Shown: positions 1-11,063, numbered from the stretch's first letter. The stretch is DNA of 64,000 nt from Persicaria tinctoria (GCA_037127255.1 JBANSL010000003.1:21021314-21085313); one strand, 5' to 3'. Numbers and translations: made by a program. The notes: generated by a model not told the origin, from the sequence alone.

Positions 1-300
1 GGATGTCTCACGTCAAATTTCGACCTCAGGGAGTCTACTCGATATCGACCTAGGTTAGTCGATATCGACCAAATCCAGTCAATTTCTGGTTTGTGTGAAG
101 AAGGTAGTCGATTTCGACCAGGTCACTCGATATCGACCTCAGTGCTCGATATCGACCAGTGTGCTCGATTTCGACCTGTACCTACAGAAACACAAACAAG
201 CAGCGATCTTTCTGGATTGGGAATTAGAAGTCAATATCGACCAGTATGGTCGAAATTGAGTAGGTGCAGAAAACGAAATAAAAGACAAAGTTCGTAGATT
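1..300. repeat. Array of TCGA-NN-TCGA palindromes (block 1)
   Basis: Within about 240 bases the decamer TCGATATCGA or TCGATTTCGA occurs at least six times, usually followed by CC. The same word family with different central dinucleotides recurs at 4437-4725, 11390-11660 and 12480-13135, all within LTR family A. Spacing is irregular, so this is a motif array and not a simple tandem repeat. Confidence 0.75.
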
Positions 301-918
301 TCGGAATAAACTATGTAAAAGAAAACTCTCAAGATCGGGGTTTGCAACAATTATAACCAAACATGCATAAGGTAAGATAAAGAGAAATAATCATGCAATC
401 ACATCAAAAGATCAGGCTTTCGCCTTTTCCAACAATTAGACAACTCTTTCAAGAAACCCTAATTGTATCTACCAATTTCAATGTTTATAATCCAAGTTGT
501 TAACCTGAATCTCTAATCATTAGGTAATAAACATATAAAAGGCAGTTGTTGGAAGGTAAATTTTTACAACTTTAGAATAATGATAATCTCATATTAAATT
601 AATCAAGTATCAAATTGCGATTAATTTAATTGACATTCATTATTAAAATGGAAAAAATGAGCTAGAAAACTTGGGTTGAAATTTGACATGGAAAAAAATA
701 TATATGCAAGTTTTCTTAAAAGGCCCAAGAAATGAAAAAGGCCCAAATGCATATAACAAAATCTGTGCAGGAGTTAGAAATGTAACTTCCCCTTCAATTT
801 TGGTTACAGTTAAGGGAAAAAATAAATACATAAAAGAAAATGGAAAAGAAAGAGAGATGCAACTGCCAGCCAGTACGTGGGGAGGAGGTTTTACACAAGT
901 AACCACCCTAATTCACCC

Positions 919-926
919 TATAAAAG
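919..926 (+). promoter_or_regulatory. TATA box candidate in the nested LTR
   Basis: TATAAAAG lies about 370 bases inside the element, preceded by CACCC and followed by a transcript-like stretch containing a short ATG reading frame at 1120-1254 with no recognisable product. This could be the LTR promoter on the plus strand. Only the motif and its position support it. Confidence 0.35.
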
Positions 927-2500
927 CTACTGATGCAACCAGTAGAGGGGCTTGGCTTTTTCTTCCTTCTCTGGGCTACTCAACTGCAAAGAAGAAAGCA
1001 GTTTTTGGCTCATTTATACTGGTGTTCCTCTTCACGGTTACCTGCAAAAGCACACAAAACAACAAAAACACAAACAAAATTCAGCAGCAGCAGGAGAAAC
1101 ATCAAACAAGGTAGATTTCATGGCTCTCGAAACCCCTCCTTGCAAAGCATTGAGCTTTAGTAAGGGTTTGGGTTTCAGAATCATAAATTTGCCTAGAAGA
1201 GCCCCAATCACTGCAGGAAGTCGATCCTCGGAATCCCCTCTTATAAAGCATTGAGCTTTAAGAAAGGGTGTGGGTTCCGGGATCATCAAATTGCCCCAAA
1301 TCCAGGGGAAGCTCTGCCAAAATTTTACCAGGAACATTTTCAGATTCATTGGATATGCAAAAATTGAGTCTCAAAGAACCCATGTCCAGGAAATAAAAAC
1401 ATGGAAATGTTCCTAGAAATCTAAAGCAGGAACGGAGCCTAGAGCAATCCAATTAGCCACTAAAGGGTAAAATTGAGTCAAGGAAGAATGCAATTCAAAC
1501 ATACAGACCTGTGCCATGGCCTATTCTTTCTTTGATACTCTTGATAACTTATTCCATTAGTGGGCAGCCTCTGTAGAAGCTCTGGTAGCGCCCGAGGTTG
1601 GAGTCCATCCGCACCGCCCTCGTTCTATCTCTTCAAACCATGATTCCCATCTCAAAACTAATGTGCTCAAGCCAGTAGCAAAGCACACAAACTGAAACCC
1701 TAAAATTACAATTGAAGGAAAATCAATTTAACATGAAAGTTGAGCGCTCAATTGAAAGGGTTTCGACAGGGAATGTGAGATTTGGACCAAGAATCACCCC
1801 AAAATCGGATTCAACATGAAATTTGGGGAGAAATTCGCATTGAAAAAAAGAAGAGAGAAAGAAGACCCTAAAACCTACCTGGTAGTGAGCGTCTGGGGTC
1901 GGAAAGGTCGGGTTTGCGTCCTGTCACCAAGCCGGACTCGCCCCGCCGCTTTCCGTTTCGATTGCCCAAATTGAAGCCTCGAGTTTCCTGTCGCGCTCGC
2001 TATCTCAGGGCTACAGCGCTCGGTCGCCACGGACGTTGTGGCTGCTATCTGTCGCAAAGAGAGAGATGCCGAACCTGAGAATGAATGACGTTGTGTTGTT
2101 CTTCCAGGAAAAAGAAAACAATATGGGCTAAGAAATTGAATTTGGGCTCGGTGGATTGAATGAGATTGGGCTCACTATCTGCTCGTGGGAAACAAAACAA
2201 AAGGAGCCCTTTTGATTTTGCAATTCCAGTCAACCACGTACAAATATGGAGTGGTTGGAATTTTCGTTTACTTAATTACAAATTAACCCACTAAAATATA
2301 AGAATTATATTCGGCATAAATTAAGAATTTGAGTTTTATTAAAATTAAAACTCATAAATATTCTTTGCCAATTAATTCTAGTGGGTCAATTTCAAACCGG
2401 CTTCAACAAAAACGGAGTCAAAATCTCAAACCGACTTCAATAAAAACGGAGTCAAAATCTCAAATCGAGTTTCACCAAATATTAACTCGGCCTCAGGCAG

Positions 2501-3768
2501 AACTACGTAAAGACTTGATGCCGTAAAAACGGCTACGTAGGTAACCCGTTATTAAATTCTAAAATATATCGGGTACAGTCGTCGACCTCTAAATTCACTC
2601 TCAAACGAATATGAGGTTAAATCTCCCTAAATTAAATCATGTCATTATAAAGAACTACGTAAAGACTTGATACTCTTTTATGAGTTACGTAGGAAATTCG
2701 ATATTAAAATTCAATATATATCGGATTCAGTCGACCGGCTCAAATTAAATTAAATTTGTTCTAAGAAAGAACTATGCAAGATTTGATCCCGTCCAAACGG
2801 GTACGTAGGTAGCTCGACATAAAGCAAAAAGCTCGTCGGGTTCAATCGTCAAATAAAAATTAAATCAGTTCATTCATAACTACGTATAGACTTGATACTC
2901 TTTTACGAGTTACGTAGGAAATTCGGTATAAAATTTTAAATACGCCGAATTCAGTCACCGGTTACAAATTAAATCAAATTTGTTCTCGTTTAGAACTACG
3001 TAAAGACTTGACGCCCCCCTGTCGGCTACGTAGGTAACCCGATATTAAATTCTAAAAATATATCGGGTACAGTCGTCGACCTCTAAATTCCCTTTAAATG
3101 AATATGAGGTCAAAATCAAGTTGTCCATGTCGACTCGATACAAAGCGTTTGCTAATCGAGTTCAATCATCCCTCTCAAATGATCTTTACAATCAAAATCC
3201 AATCAAAATACAAAATTCATCTTTGTCCCGAACTACGGTGACTTGATTCCGCAAAACAAGTGGATACGTAGGAAACTCGGTTCCCACCGAGTCCAGTCAC
3301 ACCCAAACTGTCAAACAAATATTTCCAAATTCGTTTGTCGACTCTAGTCGTCCCAAATGTCAAAATTTCTATCAAAATCAAAGTGCCCACTCTAACTCGA
3401 TATAAAGCTTCCGCTCGTCGAGTTTGGTCACGACCAACAATCAAAATCAAATTCCACCATCCCCAAATTGACCTTTAAGTCAAACCTCTAAGTCAAATCA
3501 AACACCACATTAAATTGCTTTCTATGCAAATGATAGGCGGGTTACTTGAGTTACCCTTCCGAGAAGGTGGGCTCAGGTTACTCGGGTGGAGTGTTGTTCG
3601 AGCTACCCTTCGTAGAAGGTGGGTTTGAATTTCATCCTATGATGCATATAAGAAAACGAAACCAAATCCAAATCAACCCAAACACAAACTCAAAACACTC
3701 GGAACTACGTGAGGCTTGATTCTCTTCCAAGAGATACGTAGGCAACCCGCTAAAATTCGGGTGCAGCC
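2501..3768 (+). repeat. Array of seven covarying double-hairpin units
   Basis: Seven units start with an AACTACG-type word at 2501, 2653, 2770, 2878, 2994, 3231 and 3703. Each runs AACTACG-(A)GACTTGAT-stem 1-loop-stem 1'-TACGTAGG-stem 2-loop-stem 2'-CAGTC. The two stems differ in sequence from unit to unit but stay complementary. Stem 1 pairs include CCGT/ACGG, ACTC/GAGT, CCCGT/ACGGG and TCTCTT/AAGAGA. Stem 2 pairs include ACCCGATAT/ATATCGGGT, AATTCGG/CCGAATT, ACTCGG/CCGAGT and ACCCG/CGGGT. Two further stem-2-only half units are at about 3132-3163 and 3394-3425. From memory, words like GAACTACG...TACGTAGGCA occur in LTRs of other plant retrotransposons. I infer an RNA or cruciform structure under selection. 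Confidence 0.85.
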
Positions 3769-4138
3769 CAAATCACCAAAACCATTCAAATCTTGGTATC
3801 GATACGACTTCGAATCAAGAGGATAACCAAAAGGGGTCGAACTCAAATATTAAAAATCAAATAAAATGCGTTGTACGATTATTTGCGCATTTTTGTCCAA
3901 CAGCAGTGAATGATCAAAACACAATAAAGGTCGAATCTTTACCTCAAACACGCATGGCTACCGTCGGGCTCACCCCGACCCTAGGAGTAGGTGGACTACT
4001 CGCTCTTCATCATATGGAAAGACATCAATAATAAAAGAAAACTAAATTGCATTAATAAACTAAACAGAGCTTACAACCGATTGGAGCCAAATCTGCTCTC
4101 GCATGACACAACACCTCTCGGCCTCCACTCTCTCTCTC

Positions 4139-4141
<3 letters not shown>

Positions 4142-4177
<36 letters not shown>
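4142..4177. repeat. (TC)n microsatellite
   Basis: An uninterrupted TC/CT run of about 36 bases inside the family A LTR. The corresponding place in the sister LTR lacks it. The Arg-Glu and Ser-Leu repeat peptides it encodes are translation artefacts. Confidence 0.95.
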
Positions 4178-4179
<2 letters not shown>

Positions 4180-4436
4180 GTGGCTTGGCTTGGATTGATT
4201 GAATAAATAAAATCCAGACCCTAATGCCTTATTTATAGTGTTCCATGTAGCTAATCTATGAAGGAACAACTATATCTAAATCTACAACTTTCTATCTAAA
4301 ACATTAAGATAAAACTTGAAAATAAAAGAATTAAATCTAAAAAGAAACTAGGACTAATGTGGATAGATTCATCTTGTCTTGATAGGTCTTGATGTGTCTT
4401 GATAGAATATCTCAAATCTTGGCTTGCAAGTAACTT

Positions 4437-4725
4437 CTATGCTCGGATTTCTCCTCGTAATCGACTCGGACTTTCTGGAATGTTTCTCGACGTCGACCAA
4501 CTTCCTCGATGTCGAGTAGAATTTCTCTCCTGGGGTTGTACTCGAGCTCGACTAGGATTCGGGGCTCGTCGACTTGTCCTCGACATCGCCAAGTTTGGTC
4601 GACGTCGACCAATTGTGGCTCTTCGAGTGGCCTCTGCTCGACTTCTGTGTAGATTTATGGGCTCGATATACTCGATCTCGACCAAGTTTGGTCGACGTCG
4701 AGTAGAACTGTCCAATTTCAGCATT
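4437..4725. repeat. Array of TCGA-NN-TCGA palindromes (block 2)
   Basis: Words such as TCGACGTCGA (three times), TCGATGTCGA, TCGAGCTCGA and TCGATCTCGA are scattered through about 290 bases. The positionally equivalent block in the sister LTR (12480-13135) uses mostly TCGACCTCGA. The flanking TCGA halves are kept while the centre changes. Confidence 0.72.
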
Positions 4726-5099
4726 CTGCTCTGTTCTTGAAACGCACTTTCCCGAGTCCTCGTTTGTATGATTGATGCATATGAGCATGGGTTGGAAAGC
4801 TCTTTTCGAGGGCTACAACTCTCATGAAGACATCAGAGCTTGATTCAGAATGATGAATGACGAAAAGTTGTGTTTTCTCCAGCTGCACCATACTTAGCTT
4901 CTTCATGACTTTCCTTTAAGCTCCAAAGTGCGTCCGATTTCTGCGAAATTAAACAGAAACTAGTGTAGACTCCATAATTTGGCAAATAAGTGTAAACTAC
5001 ACAGATTATGTACTATTCTAGCCCAAATGTATGAAATGCATGCAGAAATCGATATAAATGTAAGTAAAAAACATGGCAAATTAGGCGCATAACACAAAC

Positions 5100-6086
5100 T
5101 TATTAGTATCTTCCTAATTCTTTAATATTTGGCATATCGTGTATTCCATGTTTTGTATTGTGGTTGAGTTAGTTTGGTTGAATATTTTTCTGTTTCGATT
5201 GGTCCATAGACACCACTGTGTTGTAGCAAGAATTGCCTTTTGTTTGTGGTTTAGTTTGTAAAATATTTCCGTAGTGTTTCTCGTTATGTTGCTATCACTT
5301 ATATCAATATCTTATAGAACTTGTTCAATTTTTTGGTCTAAACGTCGAAGGAGACTTATAGTGTGGTAACACTTAATGAATAAGTGTGTGGATGTTTCTT
5401 CAACATGATCGCATAGAGTGCATGGCGTTGGGATGCTAACTCTTTTATTTTTTTCTTGGCTAGTCTTGTTTGGGATATTTCTATCAAGATAAAGTTTTCA
5501 TAATTTTTTTTTTTTAATTTTGGTTGTTCATCCAATTTCCAAATCCATGTCGTGTTGTTATGCTCATTGATGTTGTGTTTCGTGATATATTTTAAGGCAC
5601 TTGGAGTTTTGAACCACCCATTAGTATATATTCTCCAATGTTATTTATCCTCGATTGAGCTATCTGGGATGAATGTGTTTTCGATTTTCTCAACAACTGA
5701 GAGGAGCAATTTCGAGTCAATTCATAATTTTCCATTTATGGTTTTCATTTATGAAGCTTTCGACTTTGGTGTTTTAATCTATTCGAATGTTTTGTAGTTG
5801 TCTTCCTGCTAGTGATTCTCCATCCAGTCATCTATCATTCCAAAAGTTAATGGGTTTTCCATTGTCAATTTGTCAGATTAGTCCCTTACATACTTTTTAT
5901 TTGATATCCATAAGTTTCGTCCATTGCCATGAGACATTTACTTTTTCTGATATTTAAGGATATGGATTTCTTTTAAATATCCGTTGTGTATTGTCATGGC
6001 TCAAGGGTTCTACGGCTCTGCAAGAATTTTCCATAATAATTTCATTTGTGAAGCCTTGTTCATGTCTTTAGTTTTGTTGATTCCAA
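5100..6086 (-). pseudogene. LINE ORF2 C-terminal part, degenerate
   Basis: Read on the minus strand, this stretch encodes, with several stops and frameshifts, the C-terminal part of a plant LINE ORF2. A zinc-binding segment is visible near 5340-5435 (CTLCDHVEETSTHLFIKC, the CX2C-H-C pattern of the zf-RVT domain). It is followed by a segment like WCLWTNRNRKIF near 5190-5215, typical of the LINE ORF2 end. Near 6010-6070 there is KTKDMNKASQMKLLWKIL, a conserved post-RT motif. The upstream part of the same ORF continues at 18565 on the other side of the MITE/Sirevirus insertion, and the codon phase matches once those insertions are set aside. It is an old, inactive copy. Confidence 0.8.
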
Positions 6087-6181
6087 GGGTGTGTTTAGAT
6101 TCCAAATGCATTATGTTTATAATGCAAAATGATAAGTTGGTGTTTGGTTAACACAATTTTTAAGGTGTTTAAATTATGTTG
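6087..6181. mobile_element. MITE, left part (split by the Sirevirus)
   Basis: The terminus GGGTGTGTTTAGATTCCA pairs with TGGAATCCAAACACACCC ending at 18564, giving terminal inverted repeats of about 18 bp. A 3-bp target duplication CAA flanks the pair (6084-6086 and 18565-18567), and the LINE frame resumes across one copy of it. The MITE would be about 280 bp without the Sirevirus. The 3-bp duplication points to a PIF/Harbinger-like or CACTA-like origin, unproven. Bases 6177-6181 (TGTTG) are one copy of the Sirevirus target duplication. Confidence 0.75.
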
Positions 6182-7188
6182 TGAAGGTTCGATAATATAA
6201 AAACAATGTAATAAGAAATACTCTAGAAGGGGGGTTGAATAGAGTATGCCCGTTTTTCGCAGAAAGTCTCAAGACTTTTGGAGCTGGAACCAAAACCTTT
6301 GAGATTAGACCTGAATCACAAAGTTAGACAATCGAACCAAGTGCGGAAATAAGGTAAAGCAAATAAGTAAAGGACACGAGTAATTGTTTACGAGGTTCAG
6401 CACAACTGGCCTACGTCCCCGCCTAGGGTTCTTCCACAACCCTAGGATTCAAAGGCTTTATTGAATGCTTAGCTTAGGATCCTAATAGCTCACCGAGAAG
6501 CCTCTCTCCTATACAATTGCAATCTAGTCAACTCACGTTCCCTTGGAGTCCTAGACCAATCTAGAAGAGCCCCACCTCTCTCAACTATCTAGTACAATCC
6601 TCTAACTCTCGCAAATCAATAGCCTAGTGCAACTTCCCGAGTTATAAACTCTCGAGTAACACTTGTAATGAATATATCCTATAAGCTCACAGTGACTCTC
6701 AAAGGCTTTGAAATAAACAACAAACTATTTGAGCGCTTTGCTGAGAGACACTTGGAAGACAGATCGCTTGAATGAATTGAAGCTCGTGTGTAGCACTTGT
6801 TCGTTCTGTTATATCTGTCTTCTTCTTTCTTTCCTTTATATAAGAGTGGAATGGCGCCTGAGGATCTTCACCAACGGCTCCATGAATCAGGCTTGATTCT
6901 TCAATCTTCTATATATGGACACTTTGAAGCCATGATCCATTTTGAAGTAGATCTTCTCAATATGTCTTTAAAGGAAAGATATAATTTCGAAAATACTTCC
7001 TGAAACAGTTAGTCCAACGAATATATATATAATATAATGGAAGTATATAATAAGATAAAATAATATACGAATAATAAGATAGGTTTTGTATTTCATCAAC
7101 TGTTAACGCTCCAAGGCCTTTGACACAAATATCCTGTCAAAGCCTTTGGAACATCTTTTCCGATTTTCATCAAGGGAGTGAGTTATCA
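6182..7188 (-). repeat. Sirevirus 3' LTR (1007 bp)
   Basis: It begins TGAAGGTTCG and ends GTGAGTTATCA on the plus strand, which in element orientation is TGATAACTC...CCTTCA. The right-hand copy is identical except at two positions I could find (near 6578 and 7018) and the extra MITE. CTTATATAAAG on the minus strand at 6834-6844 is the TATA candidate. Confidence 0.95.
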
Positions 7189-7200
7189 ATCTCCCCCTTG
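7189..7200 (-). promoter_or_regulatory. Polypurine tract of the Sirevirus
   Basis: The minus strand reads CAAGGGGGAGAT directly before the 3' LTR start TGATAACT, the expected position of the plus-strand primer. Bases 7201-7532, between the tract and the envelope-like ORF, hold no ORF. Confidence 0.85.
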
Positions 7201-7532
7201 ATGAAAGACAAAACCTGTGCGTCCCTGCAACTTAGTCAAACAAATACTATATCATAATCAAGGACAGACTAAGTACCTGCAAGGGTTAGACAAATGTTGG
7301 ATCAAATAATTTTAAAGTAAGAAAACATCCAACCGAAAACCATAAATCAAAAAGCAAGGTCCTCCATGACCTTTAACCAGAGGTTTTCAAAGTCTAACGA
7401 TCATCTCCCCCTTTTTGTCTTTCAACAAAGGGCGGAGGTAAAACAGTCACCAAAAGTTTTGAAAATGTTTCCAAAAACCAGCAAAGTCATAAGTTTCAGG
7501 GTGGGATAGGGTGGGTTAATGTTTAGGCTTGG

Positions 7533-9245
7533 TCAATCCAGAGCATCATCAGTGAGCCTCGTCCACAGTCCTTCCAGCAACGTTGAAATCCCGCTCATCT
7601 TCGTCATCACCTCCGTCTGCAGCTCCTTAATATCCAGGCGAACTTCCTCCAGGCCCAACTCTAGGTTGTCCATGCGTTCATCGAAAGCTGGAGCAGTGGG
7701 AAAGGCTTTTGAAGGAGTGGCAAGACTCAAGGTCCCTTGGGGAGACCGAGTGATGCCAATCTTTTCAAGGCCTTTAGAGTCGAACATACCCGTATGACAC
7801 AGCTGTTCTTCATTTTTGAGATCAATTCCAAAAGCTTTGAAGATAGGGGTCAAAAGGGTAGCAAAGGGGAGGGGAGAGCCTTTTCGAGCTTTTCTGGCAT
7901 GGGCCATGGTTCCAAGGATGGTGTTGGCCAGATCAGGATCAAGGCCATTTAGAATGCGGTAAAGCAGGACCATGGCATTGTCGGTTAGGAGTGAGCCAGA
8001 GTTGAGACGGGGTAAGAGGCATCTAACAATGATGTTAAAGATAATTTTTGCCTCAAGGGTGAGGGATGAGTGGGTGAGTTGCTTTGAGGTGTTGTTGGCC
8101 GCTTCGGGTAGGAGATATTTGGCTCGGGCTAGGATGATGCAGTTTTCTTTTGAGGGGTGGATTTCAGATGGTGGAACAGGGGTAGGTAAGCCTAGGAGAT
8201 CTGCAAAATCATTGGGGTTGAGAGAGATTCTAACCCCTTTGACAACAGTCTCCAAAGACCAACCATCAGGATCACTTTTGGCTTTTAGGTTTATGTAGAA
8301 AAGTCGGGTAAGCTCGGGGTAGTAAACAGTCTCAAGATTAATAAGGTTCCAGGCAGGGGATTTTTTGAGGAGCTCAATGCAAGGTAACTTCAAAGCTTCA
8401 AAGAAATTGAAATCTAAAAAATCTGAATAGCTAAGCTTACGAGTACGAAACTCGTCTACCCACTTACCAGCAGTCTCAGCATCTAAAAACCATGAGGAGG
8501 GCAAGGATTGATTTACCTGGATATAGGCCGGGGGTTCAGCGTTCTTCCTGCGTGCAACAGTTGGAGCAGCTTTCTTGGCAGGCGCTACAAGACTCTTGAC
8601 AGGGCCCTTCCTGGTACGCTTAGGGGAGGGAGGCTTGACTGGAGTAGGGGCTTTTCGCTTCTTCGGAGACGGGGGAGGAGGAGGAGAAGGAGAGGGAGTT
8701 TCTTCCTCCTCTTCCTCAGACCCCGAGTCCTCGCCGGACCCCGCTTCGTCACCTTCTGGTTCCTCATCCCCTTCAGAATCCTCGTGCTCTTCCTCTTCTT
8801 CTTCTTCCTCAGGATCCTCCTCGGACTAAGCCTCCTCGGCTTCGGCTTCCTTTTGAATCCGCTCAGCCTCTTCCTCTGCCAGTTTCTTAGCAAGCTCGGC
8901 CTCTTCATCGGCCTTTTTCTTCCTTAGAGCCTCCTCCTCGGCTTCCCTGGCAGCGTCTCTTTCCAGGGCAGCATCCAGGTCGTCTTCCTCCTCTTCCTCG
9001 TCGGGTTCCTCAGCCAAGATCTTTCTCTTCCCTTTCTGTTTAGCACTGATCGGCTTCTTCGCAGAGCGCTTTTGAGAGCCTTTGGGAACAATGGCCGAGC
9101 TCTCAGCAATAGTGCTCTGGACAACGGTTGGGATGATGGCTTGAGTAGCAGGTTCGGGTGTGGGAGAAGTAGCAGTGGCCTGGCGTCCCTTGGGGGTGGC
9201 GCCAAGTCTTTTGGGAGTGACGGCTTTCTTGGTTTTGGGTGCCAT
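7533..9245 (-). pseudogene. Envelope-like ORF (ORF3) of the Sirevirus, with one internal TAG
   Basis: One reading frame of 571 codons runs from ATG at 9245 to the stop at 7533, interrupted only by TAG at 8826-8828. The N-terminal part is basic (Lys/Arg/Pro-rich), then strongly acidic with Glu-Ala-Lys-rich, probably coiled-coil, sequence ending at the TAG. An acidic/Ser stretch and Pro/Lys-rich linker follow. The C-terminal 320 residues are globular and resemble the putative plant transposon protein domain found in Sirevirus ORF3 products (region with HARKARKGSPLPFATLL). No signal peptide or clear transmembrane segment is visible, so an envelope role is only by analogy. TAG is followed by TCC and lacks the CARYYA context known from SIRE1 readthrough, so a simple nonsense mutation is likelier. 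Bases 9246-9704 are a non-coding spacer after pol. Confidence 0.8.
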
Positions 9246-9704
9246 GGAGGTAATCGGTTAGGGTTTCTTTGAGAGGTTGAAGATGAAGGAGTGGAAAGGT
9301 TTTGGGAAAAATCTGAGTGTGGGTTGTAATCGGGTACAGAATGGGTTTAAGTAGAGAGAGAGGGTGACAGATTGATGGGATGGGTTTAGGGTTCCAAGGA
9401 AAGAAATCATTACCTTGCCAAGTTGAAGGATTTTCAAATTCAAATTTGAATTACCATAAAAATCGGACTAAACACAAACCAATTTAGTTCCAAAAATAAA
9501 ATATCTTAACGGTTAAGGAAAACATGAAAATAGGCAATTTTTGAAATCCGATTAAAACAAATATAATTGATTAAATATCTAAATATTAACCAAAAATATA
9601 TGATCCGATATATGTTCTCCACTGTTCAGTTGGCAGACCTTGACATAACTCTCAAAGGTCTTGACACTGAGTGGAGTATATCTTTCGTAAAGGGAAAGCT
9701 CCCC

Positions 9705-11063
9705 CTACGAAAGTGCATCCTTGTCAAGCATCCCAATCTCTCGTCTAATGAAGGTGAACTTGTCCTCTGCCAAAGGCTTAGTAAAAATGTCAGCCCATTG
9801 ATAATCAGTAGAAATAAAAGATATGGACACATCACCTTTTTCAACATGATCTCTAATGAAATGATGTCTTACATCAATATGCTTAGTCCTTGAATGTTGA
9901 ACAGGATTCTTAGTGATGGATATGGCACTTGTATTGTCACACTTAATTGGGATACCCTTGAGGTTGATGCCAAGATCTCGCATTTGTTGAGCTATTCAAA
10001 GGATTTGGGAGCAACAAGCTCCAGCTGCAATGTATTCGGCTTCTGCAGTGGATAGAGCGACTGAATTTTGCTTCTTTGAGTGCCAGCTGATCAAGGATGC
10101 TCCTAAGAATTGGCAACATCCTGATGTGCTCTTTCTATCCACCTTGTAGCATGCAAAATCTGCATCAGAATATCCAATTAAAGTGAAATCCTTTTGCTTT
10201 GGGTACCATAGTCCAAGTTCCTTAGTTCCATTGAGATATCGAAAGATCCTCTTCACAGCCACGAGGTGAGATTCTTTGGGATCAGCTTGAAACCTGGCAC
10301 ACATGCAAACACTAAACATAATGTCAGGTCTACTAGCCGTGAGATATAATAAAGATCCAATCATTCCTCGATACTCCTTTTGATTGACACTAGTTCCAGT
10401 CTTGTCTTGATCTAGAGACAATGTTGAGCTCATGGGAGTCTTGGCTGCTTTAGATTGATCCATCTTGAACTTTTTCAAGAGATCCTTAGTGTACTTGCTT
10501 TGGTTGACGAAGATCCCTTTCTTGGATTGATGAACTTGTAACCCCAATAAGAAGTTTAGTTCACCCATTAAGCTCATCTCAAATTCACTGCACATGATGT
10601 CAGAAAATTCCTTGCACAAAGATGTGTTAGTAGCACCAAATAATATATCATCAACATAAATTTGAATAACCAAAATGTCCTTTCCTTTGGTCTTGATAAA
10701 AAGAGTCTTGTCGATCAACCCCCTTTTAAAATCATTTTCTAAAAGATATTTTGACAAGCGCTCGTACCAAGCTCTTGGGGCTTGTTTCAAACCATAAAGC
10801 GCCTTGTCAAGTTTATAAACATGATTGGGAAATTCTGAACTTTCAAAACCTGGGGGTTGAGCCACATAAACTTCTTCTTCTAAGAAACCATTAAGAAAAG
10901 CACACTTGACATCCATTTGATATAACTTTATGCTCATAAAAGATGCAAATGCTAATAAAATGCGAATGGCTTCAAGCCTGGCCACGGGAGCAAAGGTCTC
11001 CTCGTAGTCAATACCTTCCTCTTGATTGTAGCCTTGAGCAACAAGCCGTGCCTTGTTCCTCAC
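9705..11063 (-). pseudogene. Sirevirus pol, 3' part: reverse transcriptase and RNase H
   Basis: This is the remainder of pol downstream of the solo-LTR insertion. It opens with the RT signature around [19 protein letters not shown] (about 11000-11060), followed by the copia RT core with [12 protein letters not shown] (catalytic YVDD, near 10640-10670). RNase H motifs follow, including [16 protein letters not shown] and [18 protein letters not shown] at 9996-9998 replaces the Trp expected after SQIL in copia RNase H. The same frame continues to 9705 with the conserved end including KHIDVRHHFIRD and DIFTKPL. The enzyme would copy the element RNA and remove it from the hybrid. The TGG-to-TGA change is a transition of the kind produced by cytosine deamination. 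Confidence 0.9.

Larger units (their letters stand above)
547..3902. mobile_element. Solo-LTR-like insertion nested in the family A LTR
   Basis: The insertion starts TGTTGGA (547-553) and ends TCCAACA (3896-3902), a 7-bp terminal inverted repeat of LTR type. It is flanked by a perfect 5-bp target duplication GCAGT (542-546 and 3903-3907). It interrupts sequence that is continuous in the sister LTR at about 11900-12000. No direct repeat is seen between its two ends and no gag or pol is present, so a solo LTR about 3.36 kb long is the simplest reading. A non-autonomous LTR element is possible. Contents in order: an AT-rich start; a TATA-containing promoter-like stretch near 919; a GC-richer stretch at 1590-2060 with no convincing ORF; the hairpin array at 2501-3768; and two related GTTAC...CCCTTC...GAAGGTGGG units at about 3538-3630. 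Confidence 0.78.
1..5094 (-). mobile_element. LTR of a long-LTR retrotransposon (family A), truncated by the window edge and carrying a nested element
   Basis: Bases 1-530 and 3903-5094 match, in the same order and orientation, the complete solo LTR at 11071-13381. Shared anchors are the block before AAACCCTAATTG (about 340-480 versus 11745-11890), the block around CCGTCGGGCTCACC (about 3957-4080 versus 12040-12160) and the last 170 bases with CATGGCAAATTAGG (about 4930-5094 versus 13215-13381). The right end is GCATAACA, matching CTCACAACA in the other copy. The 3.36 kb between the homologous parts is a separate insertion with its own target duplication. The other end lies outside the window, so whether this is a solo LTR or one end of a full element is open. 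No protein-coding region is recognisable. Strand is inferred from the position of a GGATTCGATCC-type motif in the sister copy. Confidence 0.72.

Noticed and set aside
2501..3768. CRISPR-like array
   Set aside because: The units are direct repeats with varying inner parts, but the inner parts are complementary stems. Spacing is irregular, there are no cas genes and the host is a plant.
8508..9205. Plus- and minus-strand Ser- or Arg/Lys-rich frames
   Set aside because: Shadows of the acidic and Lys-rich regions of the envelope-like ORF on the minus strand.
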